Source of the DNA: Pyrolobus sp.
GTDB taxonomy: Archaea; Thermoproteota; Thermoprotei_A; Sulfolobales; Pyrodictiaceae
DNA length: 33,572 bases
Assembly (NCBI GenBank): GCA_015521195.1
Contig: WAOO01000092.1
Location: forward strand, 1-33,572
Direction: 5' to 3'
Shown here: positions 7,139 to 14,885 of the stretch, piece after piece
Position numbering within the stretch: position 1 is the stretch's first letter
How the letters are laid out: every line of letters begins with the position of its first letter
Position numbers and translations under genes: made by a program
The notes under the pieces: model-generated
Seen by the model: the letters and a program-made list of their open reading frames with translations, nothing else
Databases searched by the model: none
What the model was told of the DNA's origin: nothing

Positions 7139-7230
7139 CGCGTATATAAGGAGGGCCGTAGATTTGTGGCCCGAGGTCTTTAACGCCCTATCCTATCGGC
7201 CGTAGGCAAACCGTGCATATCCTTTAATCC
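7139..7230. promoter_or_regulatory. Divergent promoter region, protease operon and hydrogenase
   Basis: Two boxes are visible. GTATATAA (7142-7149) reads as a TATA box in both directions; for the minus-strand operon it would give an almost leaderless transcript from 7123. CCTTTAATCC (7221-7230) is the better box for hynS, placing its start near 7251 with a leader of about 24 nt containing the GGAGGGTGTG ribosome-binding site at 7260-7269. Confidence 0.45.
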
Positions 7231-7274
7231 AGATTCGGTTATTTCCGTACGTGAAGCTTGGAGGGTGTGATACA

Positions 7275-8810
7275 ATGAGTAAGCTATCACGCCGCGACTT
7301 CTTGAAGCTAGTCGGCACAGCCAGCATCATGGCGAGCCTCGACTGGGCGACGCTGATACGCAAGGCTTTCGCCGAGGTCCAGAACGGCACCATCAGCCTG
7401 ATATGGTTCGAGTCGCAGGACTGCGCAGGCGACACCACCTCCCTGATACAGGCTACCGACCCGGACATCATCCAGGTGCTCGCGGGTCTCACCCAGATAG
7501 CGCCGCCGGGCGCAGTAATCCTGCCATACCATGAGACCGTGATGCCAGAGTGGGGCCCGGCGGCGGTAGCTCATCTAGCACTCGCCCTGGGCGGCGTTTA
7601 CGACCCATACGTCCTCATACTCGAGGGGGCGATACCTCCGGACAGCTCTATCAGCGGCATCGACGGCACCGACCTACTATGCTACATCGCCGACAAGGCC
7701 ACTGTAATGGAGGCCCTCGACAAGCTAGAGATGGTCCTCGAGGGTAAGCTGAAGCCCGACTACCTCCTACCCGTCCTCGACGTAGTCAAGGCAATCAACC
7801 CGGAGACCTACAAGACGCTGCTCGACAGGGTCGCCGCTAAGAAGGACGAGATAATCAAGAACACGAAGGAGTGCCTCCGCGACCTCGGCGACGAGGACGT
7901 GATCTCGTGCGCCAGGTGGTACGCCTGCCTAATGAAGAGGGCGGCCGCTGTCGTAACCTTCGGCAACTGCGCCTCCTACGGCGGCATCGTCGGAAACACC
8001 GTCGCCTTCGTCTATGGCGGCAACAAGGACCTCTACGACACGTATAACAGCAAGTACTCGGGAGGCTATGCGAGCAACTTCGTCGAGAAGTGGCACAAGC
8101 AGGGCTGGGCGCTAAGCCCAAGCGGCGGCGTAGGCTTCTTCCCAGACCCGATAAGGGGCTACAAGGGATTCGCAAAGATACTCTATGAGAAGGGCGGCTG
8201 GTTCCGCGAGGCTGCCGCACCCTTCGTGAGGTTCATAGAGAAGGTTGAGAAGGGAGACAAGAGCTACATGAACGTTAAGCCAGGCCAGCCGGGCATAAGA
8301 CCGGCTATCGCCGTCCCAGGCTGCCCGTCCAACGGCAACGCACAGCTCAAGACGCTCGCCAACCTCATACTATGGGTTAAGGGCATCCTGCCGCTGCCCG
8401 AGCTAGACAAATACTGGAGGCCCAAGTTCATCTTCGGCCCGACCGTCCACGAGCAGTGCCCACGCGCAGCCTGGTACGCGGCCGGCGTGATGAGAAAGTA
8501 TCCGGGCGAGCCGACAGCAGCCTGCCTCTTCGGCGTCGGCTGCAAGGGCCCAATCTCCAACTGCCCGTACAACAAGGTCGGCTGGGTCAACGGCGTCGGC
8601 GGCCCAACCCGCACCGGCGGCGTCTGCATAGGCTGCACCATGCCAGGCTTCATGGACGCCTACGAGCCATTCTACAAGCCGCTGCCAGCACCAGTACCGC
8701 CCAAGTCTACGGGCACAGTAGCCGCGATAGTGGGCGCCGCTATCGTGGGCGCGGCTGCAGCCTATGGCATAGGCCAGCTCCACAAGCGCGAGGTGTCCAA
8801 GAGCAAGTAA
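7275..8810 (+). CDS. hynS: [NiFe] hydrogenase small subunit, Tat-exported
   Basis: Electron-transfer subunit of a membrane-bound uptake hydrogenase. The start at 7275 follows GGAGGGTGTG and gives the Tat signal SRRDFLKLVG, likely cut after RKAFA (residue 33). Proximal-cluster ligands are C50, C232 (FGNCASYGG) and C350 (VPGCPSNG), but position 53 in QDCAGDTT is Asp, not the usual Cys. Distal-cluster ligands are H392 and C395 (VHEQCPR), C417 and C423. Medial ligands are C430, C451 and C454 (CIGCTMPGFMD). A C-terminal membrane helix lies at about 480-499. At 511 aa it is long because of insertions at about 130-225 and 243-335. It belongs to the group 1 hydrogenases with Isp partners. Confidence 0.96.
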   Translation: MSKLSRRDFLKLVGTASIMASLDWATLIRKAFAEVQNGTISLIWFESQDCAGDTTSLIQATDPDIIQVLAGLTQIAPPGAVILPYHETVMPEWGPAAVAHLALALGGVYDPYVLILEGAIPPDSSISGIDGTDLLCYIADKATVMEALDKLEMVLEGKLKPDYLLPVLDVVKAINPETYKTLLDRVAAKKDEIIKNTKECLRDLGDEDVISCARWYACLMKRAAAVVTFGNCASYGGIVGNTVAFVYGGNKDLYDTYNSKYSGGYASNFVEKWHKQGWALSPSGGVGFFPDPIRGYKGFAKILYEKGGWFREAAAPFVRFIEKVEKGDKSYMNVKPGQPGIRPAIAVPGCPSNGNAQLKTLANLILWVKGILPLPELDKYWRPKFIFGPTVHEQCPRAAWYAAGVMRKYPGEPTAACLFGVGCKGPISNCPYNKVGWVNGVGGPTRTGGVCIGCTMPGFMDAYEPFYKPLPAPVPPKSTGTVAAIVGAAIVGAAAAYGIGQLHKREVSKSK

Positions 8811-8831
8811 CCCCCGCTGGGGGTGAGGGGC

Positions 8832-9632
8832 ATGGGGCTCAGCGAGGCTCTCTACAACTTCGCGGTTTACCAGTTCTTCTGGATAGCTCTAGCATTGTTC
8901 GCATTCGGCGTGGTATACAGGATTGGCAGGATGTTTGCACTCTGGAAGAGACCTGTAAAGGCGCCGAGGAGGGCCAGGGGAGGCGGCTACCTTGTCAAGA
9001 CGTTCATAGAGACCTTCCTGGATCCGATAATCTTCTCGCTGAAGAAGAAGCCACACGACTTCACCTTCGGACTGCTCCTGCTACACCTCTTCGGCGTACT
9101 GCCGATAATCTTCCTGATGGGCGAGCACGTCATAGTATGGTCGTACTACTTCCCGCCATACTGGCTGGTAGCTAAGTGGGGCCTATGGATACCCGAGAGC
9201 ATGATCAGCGGCACGCTGACGGTGACAACACCGGTGCCGCCGGTTGGCGAGATGAGCTACAAGTTCGTCAGCAACATCTGGGGCCCCCTCAACATCATAC
9301 TGAACGGCGACGTGCTAGCCATACTAGCGTTGATAGGCGTCGGCGGCAAGATAGGGATGAAGCTGCTCGAGGCAGCTAAGCGCGAGAAGAACGTCAGGCT
9401 CGGAGACATAATCGATTACACACTGCTGCTCGGCATCCTGCTAGCCGGCTACCTTGCGGCGAGATTCCGCGGCGATGTGATAATCTATCGTGAGCTGTTG
9501 GCGCTGCACGTGCTGTTCGCTGAGCTCCTGCTAGCGTGGCTGCCGTTCTCCAAGTACTGGCACTTTGTCTTCGGCTACTGGTATGGTAAGATCCACGAGT
9601 GGTGGGACACGCGCTACCAGAGGGGCGCTTAA
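8832..9632 (+). CDS. isp1: Isp1-like membrane subunit (cytochrome b/NarI-like)
   Basis: Membrane subunit expected to anchor the hydrogenase and carry electrons, probably through b-type haem, between HynS and Isp2. Hydrophobic helices lie at about 11-29, 77-97, 158-172, 194-212 and 222-238. Candidate haem-ligand histidines in or near helices are H75, H85, H99, H226 and H244. The ATG at 8832 lies 22 bp after the hynS stop behind GGGTGAGGGG; a GTG at 8823 is also in frame. The basic stretch at 39-49 should be cytoplasmic. The call rests on position and topology more than on a strict motif. Confidence 0.8.
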   Translation: MGLSEALYNFAVYQFFWIALALFAFGVVYRIGRMFALWKRPVKAPRRARGGGYLVKTFIETFLDPIIFSLKKKPHDFTFGLLLLHLFGVLPIIFLMGEHVIVWSYYFPPYWLVAKWGLWIPESMISGTLTVTTPVPPVGEMSYKFVSNIWGPLNIILNGDVLAILALIGVGGKIGMKLLEAAKREKNVRLGDIIDYTLLLGILLAGYLAARFRGDVIIYRELLALHVLFAELLLAWLPFSKYWHFVFGYWYGKIHEWWDTRYQRGA

Positions 9633-9655
9633 CTCGCATGTAGGGGGTGGGAGCC

Positions 9656-11080
9656 ATGGCCTCGAGACCGAGCCCGGTTGTGGAGGAGATACTCAAGACG
9701 GTTAAGCAGAGGGTCAAGTGGAGTGGTTACGATAAGCAGGCTGTAGAGAAGGCAGTGTCGAAGTTCGTAGCGGCAATCGACGTTGTAAGGCTGCACTACC
9801 TCGAGAACTGTGTAGGATGCGCTGCGTGCGCACCGGCATGCCCATACTACTACGTGGACGAGCACTACTCGCCTGTCAACAAGGCCGAGTATAGCCGCGG
9901 CGTCTACAGGAAGAAGCTGACGTTTGCAGGCAGGATACTGGGGCCTTTGGTCGGCGCGTGGATACCGAAGAACGAGAAGGACCTTGACAGAGTGGTGGAG
10001 CTAGTGTACAGGTGTACCAACTGCGGCCACTGCTACTATGCCTGCCCCTTTGGCATCGACAGCGGCTCGCTGGTACAAGGTCTCCTGAAGATAATAGCAA
10101 CCTATAGTGGCAGAGCCCCGACGATAATCGACGTCTTCGCCGAGCTAGAGTACAGGGAAGCCTACCTGGAGATAGAGGGGTTGATGATGCCGTGGAACAT
10201 GGTGTTGAAGAAGGCCGAGGAGGCCATCGGTAAGAGCCTACCGCTCGACAAGAAGGGTGCCGAGGTACTCCTGCTGCCGTGGCTTACCGACGCGATGTTC
10301 TACCCGGGCGGCGTCATAGGAGCGATCAAGGCGTTCGAAGCGGCAGGGCTCGACTATACGCTGCCCAGCAGGCCGTGGGCAGTAAGGCCTCCGATAGGCG
10401 TCGTGGTTGGACGCATGGAGCTGGCGAAGGCTACGCTGGAGAGGATAGTGAGACGCGCCGAGGAGCTTGGCGTCAAGAGGGTTGTGCTGCTTGACGGTGG
10501 CTTCCCATACCCGTGGATGAGGTGGGAGATGCCGAAGCTGCTAGGCCGCAGGCCGAACTTCCAGGTGGTGCACTTCGTCGAGATAGCGTTGGAGCTGGTC
10601 AAGCAGGGTAGGCTGCCCATCGAGCCCGACGACACGCCGGTCACCTGGCACGATCCATGCCAGCTCGGCAGGCGCGGCGGTGTGACAGAGGAGCCGTATG
10701 AGCTGCTAAGGAGGGTGGCTAGGAACTTCAGGCCGTTGAAGCACCGTGGCGTTCACAGCATATGCTGTGGTGGTGGCGGTGGCATCGGCTGCATGAACCC
10801 AGAGATGATAGCAGAGATGGCGAAGCTGATGGGCCTAGAGCCAGATGCTCTTTACGACGGCGAGAAGGAGAAGAAGTTCATAGAGGAGACGACGAAGGCC
10901 TGGTCTATAGCGGTCAAGAGGAAGATTGACGAGATACGCGAGTCGGGAGCCAAGATTGTCGTGACGGCCTGCCCGGTGTGCATACACTCGATATCCGGTG
11001 GAGCCAAGCTCTACAACCTACCCGTTGACGTGAAGCACATCGCAGAGTATATCGGCGAGAGGGTGAAGCTCAAGAGGTGA
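9656..11080 (+). CDS. isp2: Isp2-like iron-sulfur protein (HdrD/GlpC type)
   Basis: Cytoplasmic electron-transfer subunit related to HdrD and DsrK. Two ferredoxin-type [4Fe-4S] motifs are complete: C52-C55-C58 with C62 (NCVGCAACAPACP) and C120-C123-C126 with C130 (CTNCGHCYYACP). The C-terminal half has one cysteine-rich CCG domain: DPCQLGRRGG, SICCGGGGG and TACPVCIHS. Such domains bind a non-cubane or [4Fe-4S] cluster that works with thiol/disulfide or quinone-like partners. ATG 9656 follows GTAGGGGGTGGG. Given the gene order S-Isp1-Isp2-L, it should link H2 oxidation to a membrane acceptor such as a sulfur reductase or quinone pool; the acceptor is not encoded here. Confidence 0.9.
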   Translation: MASRPSPVVEEILKTVKQRVKWSGYDKQAVEKAVSKFVAAIDVVRLHYLENCVGCAACAPACPYYYVDEHYSPVNKAEYSRGVYRKKLTFAGRILGPLVGAWIPKNEKDLDRVVELVYRCTNCGHCYYACPFGIDSGSLVQGLLKIIATYSGRAPTIIDVFAELEYREAYLEIEGLMMPWNMVLKKAEEAIGKSLPLDKKGAEVLLLPWLTDAMFYPGGVIGAIKAFEAAGLDYTLPSRPWAVRPPIGVVVGRMELAKATLERIVRRAEELGVKRVVLLDGGFPYPWMRWEMPKLLGRRPNFQVVHFVEIALELVKQGRLPIEPDDTPVTWHDPCQLGRRGGVTEEPYELLRRVARNFRPLKHRGVHSICCGGGGGIGCMNPEMIAEMAKLMGLEPDALYDGEKEKKFIEETTKAWSIAVKRKIDEIRESGAKIVVTACPVCIHSISGGAKLYNLPVDVKHIAEYIGERVKLKR

Positions 11081-11094
11081 TTACGATGAGCCTC

Positions 11095-11146
11095 TATACC
11101 CTCAACCCCGTTTTTATAACCCCCTATACCCTAAACCCCACGTGGG
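11095..11146 (+). promoter_or_regulatory. hynL promoter with phased direct repeats
   Basis: A TATA box TTTTTATAA (11111-11119) lies between two near-identical 15-mers, TATACCCTCAACCCC (11095-11109) and TATACCCTAAACCCC (11125-11139), exactly 30 bp apart. The palindrome CCCACGTGGG (11137-11146) falls at the predicted transcription start. This points to a dedicated, regulated promoter for the large subunit. Confidence 0.55.
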
Positions 11147-11190
11147 TGTACGCTCTCCAAGTCCCCACATATGGTAGGAGGTGGGTGTAA

Positions 11191-13137
11191 ATGGTGCGCG
11201 AGATAAGGCTCCACATAGACCCAATCACGAGGATCGAGGGTCACCTGGGTCTAAGGATATACGTTGACGCCGACACCAGGAAGCCTACGGGTAAAGTCTG
11301 GAGCTTCGTAACCATGTTCAGAGGCTTCGAGATATTCGGCATCGGCAGGCCGCCGGAGGACCTGCCGCACGTAACCAGCAGGATATGTGGCGTCTGCGGA
11401 GCCAGCCACGCCAACGCTGACGTCCTCGCGGCGGACATGGTGTACGGCGTCTCGCCGAAGCCTATGGGCGTAGTGCTGAGGAACATGGCATACGCGATGA
11501 CAGACCACATCTATGACCACACGATAATCCTCGGCATGCTGGAGGGCCCGGACTATAGCACAGCGATAGTCAAGAAGCTGACTCCGAAGGTCTACGAGGC
11601 TGCCAAGCAGGTGCGTGCAGAGAACCGTGACATACACGGGTTCACCACAATAGCCGATATAATGGATGCGCTAAACCCGGTCATCGGCAAGGTCTGGCAG
11701 CTGGCGGTCAAGTTCCAGAGGCTGGCCCGCGAAGCAGGCGTACTGATATACGGCAGGCACAGCCACCCCTCGACGCTGATACCCGGAGGCATTGGCACTG
11801 ATCTGACAAACGCTCAGTACCTGTTTACAGCCTACACGTTCAGGTTGAGCAAGCTGACGGCGTGGGTCAAGTGGTTCTACGCGCTATTCGAGGACCTCTT
11901 CCGCTTCTACGAGGAGAACGTCACCCTGCCTGGAGACCTGCCATACACGTGCAACGGCCTCAGCTACGCTCCCACCGAGAGACCCAAGGAGTGCCCTGGG
12001 ATGGAGACGACGGTCCTGGCGGCCGCCAGCGGCGGTATCGGCGACGACCCAGGCGTCTACGGAGAGCAGATGCCAGAGTATAACCCGGAGGAGTTCTACA
12101 GGAGTATCGATAAGGCTGCCATGGCCAGGCTTCTGAAGCCAGGCGTCATCCTGAGAGGCCAGAGGGTCACCAGCAGCCTAACCGACTATCAGGTCAGCAT
12201 CGCGGAGTACGTCGACTATGCCTTCTACAAGGACTGGCCCATGCCAGACTTCGGCACCGAGACCGACCCGAAGGGCAACAAGCTACTCTGGGGCCACTGC
12301 CACGCCAAGTACCACCCGTGGAACAAGATAACCGTGCCAGACATCCGCGGCAGGAGCGTCAAGTTCGAGGAGGGCGGCAAGTACAGCTGGGTGACGCACG
12401 TAAGGCTAGTGTGGAAGGACGGTACGATAACCCCGTTCGAGGTCGGCCCCTACGCTAGGCTGCTAGTGACAAGCACCTACGCCTATAGCTTCGGCGCGCT
12501 AGGCGCCAGCTTCAAGAGCGACGGCAACGGCAAGCTTACCGTCGAGCTTCCAAGGGCCTGCGCCGAGGGCCTGCCCAGCAGCGTCTGCGACCCGGTAACC
12601 TTCGAGTGGAAGGTGCCGCCCTTCAGCAGCACAATCTACAGGCTGTGGGCCAGGGCCTTCAACCTGCTGATAGACGTTGTGATAGCCTGGAAGAGCGTCG
12701 AGGAGGGCCTGTCGCTGCTCGCACAGGGCAAGAAGGAGACGTCCAGGCCGTGGAAGGTGCCAAGCGGCATCACACGCGGCTTCGGCTTCGTAGAGGCTCC
12801 GAGAGGCACCGTGAGGCACTGGATGGTCCAGCAGGGTGGCCGCGCCCTCAACATCCAGATACACGCGCCGACAACCGGCAACGTCTCGCCACACGATAAC
12901 CTCAAGACCTGCGGTAAGGCAGGCAAGACGGTCTACAGCCCGTTCGAGCAGGCAGCCCTCAACAGCTGGGTGACCGAGGAGCTGCAGCCTGAAGAGTGGC
13001 AGGGTCTAGACTTCGTGAGGGCCATCAGGAGCTTCGACCCGTGCCTAGCGTGTGCAGCCCACATAGCGATATACAAGAACGGCAAGGAGGTCAAGAAGAT
13101 AAAGAAGGTTATAACCAACGTGCATTACAGCTTCTAA
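11191..13137 (+). CDS. hynL: [NiFe] hydrogenase large subunit
   Basis: Carries the NiFe(CN)2CO active site. The N-terminal L1 motif RICGVCGASHA gives C66, C69 and H73. The C-terminal L2 motif DPCLACAAH gives C618, C621 and H624. A 24-residue tail follows His624 (IAIYKNGKEV...NVHYSF) and should be removed by a maturation protease such as the one encoded at 6352-6882; 15 residues is the more common length. At 648 aa it is longer than the usual 550-600. The ATG at 11191 follows GTAGGAGGTGGGTG. It has no Tat signal, as expected for a subunit exported with HynS. A 110-bp gap with its own TATA box separates it from isp2. Confidence 0.97.
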   Translation: MVREIRLHIDPITRIEGHLGLRIYVDADTRKPTGKVWSFVTMFRGFEIFGIGRPPEDLPHVTSRICGVCGASHANADVLAADMVYGVSPKPMGVVLRNMAYAMTDHIYDHTIILGMLEGPDYSTAIVKKLTPKVYEAAKQVRAENRDIHGFTTIADIMDALNPVIGKVWQLAVKFQRLAREAGVLIYGRHSHPSTLIPGGIGTDLTNAQYLFTAYTFRLSKLTAWVKWFYALFEDLFRFYEENVTLPGDLPYTCNGLSYAPTERPKECPGMETTVLAAASGGIGDDPGVYGEQMPEYNPEEFYRSIDKAAMARLLKPGVILRGQRVTSSLTDYQVSIAEYVDYAFYKDWPMPDFGTETDPKGNKLLWGHCHAKYHPWNKITVPDIRGRSVKFEEGGKYSWVTHVRLVWKDGTITPFEVGPYARLLVTSTYAYSFGALGASFKSDGNGKLTVELPRACAEGLPSSVCDPVTFEWKVPPFSSTIYRLWARAFNLLIDVVIAWKSVEEGLSLLAQGKKETSRPWKVPSGITRGFGFVEAPRGTVRHWMVQQGGRALNIQIHAPTTGNVSPHDNLKTCGKAGKTVYSPFEQAALNSWVTEELQPEEWQGLDFVRAIRSFDPCLACAAHIAIYKNGKEVKKIKKVITNVHYSF

Positions 13138-13147
13138 CCCCGACCTG

Positions 13148-13157
13148 CATTTTTAAC
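13148..13157 (+). promoter_or_regulatory. TATA-like box before the structured region
   Basis: CATTTTTAAC lies just after the hynL stop and would begin a transcript near 13178. That transcript would include the whole structured segment that precedes the GltD-like gene. Confidence 0.4.
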
Positions 13158-13223
13158 CTTAACGGCTCGTGCGCCGCACCATTCAAGACCCCGTCTAGTT
13201 CTCCCTCCTCCCGGGGCTGTGAC

Positions 13224-13326
13224 CCGCCGCCCCACGGGCGCCGGGGCGGGCGTAGGGTTTCCGCCCGTCTCGGCGTACAGTCTCCGGGTTCACCCGTGGG
13301 GCGGCAGGGGAGCCCCGCCGCCCCTG
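13224..13326 (+). ncRNA. Strongly structured leader or ncRNA candidate
   Basis: Stem A is 13 perfect pairs: 13226-13238 (GCCGCCCCACGGG) with 13293-13305. Nested inside are CGCCG/CGGCG (13239-13243 with 13271-13275) and CGGGCG/CGCCCG (13247-13252 with 13262-13267, 9-nt loop). The 3' arm of stem A can instead pair downstream: GGGGCGGC (13298-13305) with GCCGCCCC (13317-13324), around an inner GGGG/CCCC. The two folds exclude each other. No known RNA family signature was found. It could be a stand-alone RNA or the 5' leader of the gene at 13432. Confidence 0.45.
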
Positions 13327-13431
13327 TGAAGAGCCCGTTGTATGCTGAGGTTTTGTGATGATGGATGGCTGGCTTAGGGGCGGAAACCATCTTACTAGGG
13401 TTGGGTTGCGGCTAGCCGTAGGGTTAGTGTT

Positions 13432-14472
13432 TTGAGATTCCTGGGTTGTAGGCTTGAGGATGTCCCCGTGGCTAGGCGCGGGTCTGTTGTCATCATAGGT
13501 GCTGGTCCTGCGGGGCTGGGGGCTGCTGGTAGACTAGTGTGCCGTGGTCACGAGGTTGTGGTTGTCGATAAGATGCCTGAGCCTGGCGGCCTCCTGATAT
13601 TCGGTATACCCGAGTTTAGGATTCCGAAGGATAGGGTTCGTGCAGGTGTAGCTGAGCTTCGCGAGGCGGGTGTGGAGTTTAAGACCGGTATTGTTGTCGG
13701 CAAGGATGTTAGCCTGGAGAACTTGATACGCGAGTTTGATGCTGTGTTGATTGCTACGGGTACCTGGGAGACTAGGAGGCTTAGGATACCGGGGGCTGAG
13801 CTGGAGGGTGTGTACGGGGCGCTCGAGTACATAGTGAACTACTTCCTCGCCAAGTATGGGTATAGGCCGTTGGAGAGTGTGCCTCCCCTCGGCGAGAGGA
13901 GTGTAGTGGTGGGTGGCGGCTATACCGCGGTGGATGCGTGCCACGTTGCCCTGGAGAGGGGCGTTAGGGAGGTGCACCTGGTCTACCGTAGGACTAGGAG
14001 GGAGGCTCCAGCTGGCCCCGAGGAGTTCAAGAGGCTTGAGGAGAGGGGTGTTGTGGTGCACGAGCTGGTCTCTCCGAAGAGGTATATCGAGTGCAGCGGG
14101 CGTAGGGGCCGCGTCTGCGGCGTCGAGCTGATACGCATGGAGCTAGGGGAGCCCGATGAGACCGGGAGGCCTAGGCCGATACCGGTGCCTGGCAGCGAAT
14201 TCATACTAGAGACGGACTCGGTGCTCGAGGCTGTCGGGCTTAGACCCACTCCGCCCTTCGACCCGGGTACAGACCATGGCATAAGGTTGAACAGGGATGG
14301 CACCATTTGGACCGACGAGTTCTTCAGGACTAGTAGGAGGAAGGTCTTCGCAGCCGGGGATGTGAGACACGGGCCTTCAAAGATAGGCCCAGCGTTGAAG
14401 AGCGGCATCGACGCCTCACAGTGGATACATAAGTATCTGGTTGGCGAGCTGAAGGGCTGGCCGGGGCTGTGA
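13432..14472 (+). CDS. GltD-like FAD/NAD(P) oxidoreductase
   Basis: Relative of the glutamate synthase small chain and of NfnB/sulfide dehydrogenase subunits. The FAD-binding motif GAGPAGLGAAGRL is at about residues 24-36, with MPEPGGLLIFGIPEFRIPK as typical of the family. The second Rossmann site is GGGYTAVDACHVAL. VYRRTRREAPAGPEEF and the final AAGDVRHGPSKIGPALKSG are also family marks. At 346 aa it lacks most of the N-terminal bis-[4Fe-4S] domain of bacterial GltD, so it may need a partner ferredoxin-like subunit. The start is TTG 13432; no in-frame ATG or GTG lies before the FAD motif. It follows a long, structured leader of about 250 nt. Confidence 0.85.
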   Translation: MRFLGCRLEDVPVARRGSVVIIGAGPAGLGAAGRLVCRGHEVVVVDKMPEPGGLLIFGIPEFRIPKDRVRAGVAELREAGVEFKTGIVVGKDVSLENLIREFDAVLIATGTWETRRLRIPGAELEGVYGALEYIVNYFLAKYGYRPLESVPPLGERSVVVGGGYTAVDACHVALERGVREVHLVYRRTRREAPAGPEEFKRLEERGVVVHELVSPKRYIECSGRRGRVCGVELIRMELGEPDETGRPRPIPVPGSEFILETDSVLEAVGLRPTPPFDPGTDHGIRLNRDGTIWTDEFFRTSRRKVFAAGDVRHGPSKIGPALKSGIDASQWIHKYLVGELKGWPGL

Positions 14473-14524
14473 GGACAAGTCGGTGCGCCGACGGGTGATG
14501 TGAACGGCAAAATCCGAGCCCGCA

Positions 14525-14797
14525 CTACTCCTCTCCCTCCACGGGCTCGGCGCCCAGATACCTCTCTGCTATCTCGTCGACCTCATCCTCTCCCGCCTCG
14601 CGCCACCTCCTCCGCGTCAGCTCCTCTATCCTCCTTGCTGCCTCGACGACCTTCCTCGCGGGAATCCGGATGTAATCCCCGTCGTCATACTCGATGAAGA
14701 CGGCGAACCTCTTCCTAGGAGGGTCCAGCACGACGTGGATACATGGTAGCTCCTCGCACTCGTACCTGGGCAGCCCCCTTCGGGGCACACTGGACAT
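14525..14797 (-). CDS. Small acidic hypothetical protein
   Basis: The 90-residue protein starts MSSVPRRGLPRYECEELPCI. A beta-rich part follows (HVVLDPPRKRFAVFIEYDDG, DYIRIPARKV), then a helix (VVEAARRIEELTRRRW) and an acidic end. The ATG at 14797 is clean. The two Cys near the N-terminus are five residues apart and do not form a zinc motif. It lies on the same strand as, and downstream of, the membrane-protein gene at 14886 with a hairpin between them. The family is not recognised. Confidence 0.6.
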   Translation of the reverse strand: MSSVPRRGLPRYECEELPCIHVVLDPPRKRFAVFIEYDDGDYIRIPARKVVEAARRIEELTRRRWREAGEDEVDEIAERYLGAEPVEGEE

Positions 14798-14830
14798 GGT
14801 GGTGCACCTGGTGCGGTCGGGGTGGGACCC

Positions 14831-14874
14831 AGCCGGTCATCCGGGAGGGGGCTCTCGGCCCCCGGTCGCCGGCT
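14831..14874. other. Strong intergenic hairpin with K-turn-like internal loop
   Basis: AGCCGG (14831-14836) pairs with CCGGCT (14869-14874). An internal loop follows, then CCGGG (14841-14845) pairs with CCCGG (14861-14865), and GG (14847-14848) with CC (14859-14860) around a small loop. On the minus strand the internal loop reads GA on one side and ATGA on the other, which could form the tandem G·A pairs of a K-turn. It sits between two minus-strand genes and may be a processing signal, an sRNA or a transcript end. Confidence 0.4.
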
Positions 14875-14885
14875 GGAGCCGCGTT

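Noticed and set aside
7855-8220. Minus-strand open frame inside hynS
   Set aside because: Very Arg/Ser/Cys-rich, typical of the antisense of a GC-rich gene, and inside a well-supported hydrogenase gene.
12996-13358. Open frame crossing the end of hynL into the structured region
   Set aside because: It starts inside hynL in another frame and has no protein-like pattern; the region is better explained by RNA structure.
13326-13376. C/D-box sRNA on the plus strand
   Set aside because: GTGAAGA, CTGA and GTGATGA are spaced well, but the first C box has a mismatch and the final D box would be CTTA. Terminal boxes are normally the best conserved, so this is too weak to call.
13224-13431. Structured region as RNase P RNA or SRP (7S) RNA
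   Set aside because: GGCTTA at 13372-13377 hints at RNase P, but the GAGGAAAGTCC-like and ACAGAA regions are missing. The SRP domain IV sequence around GGAAG...GCAGC is also missing.
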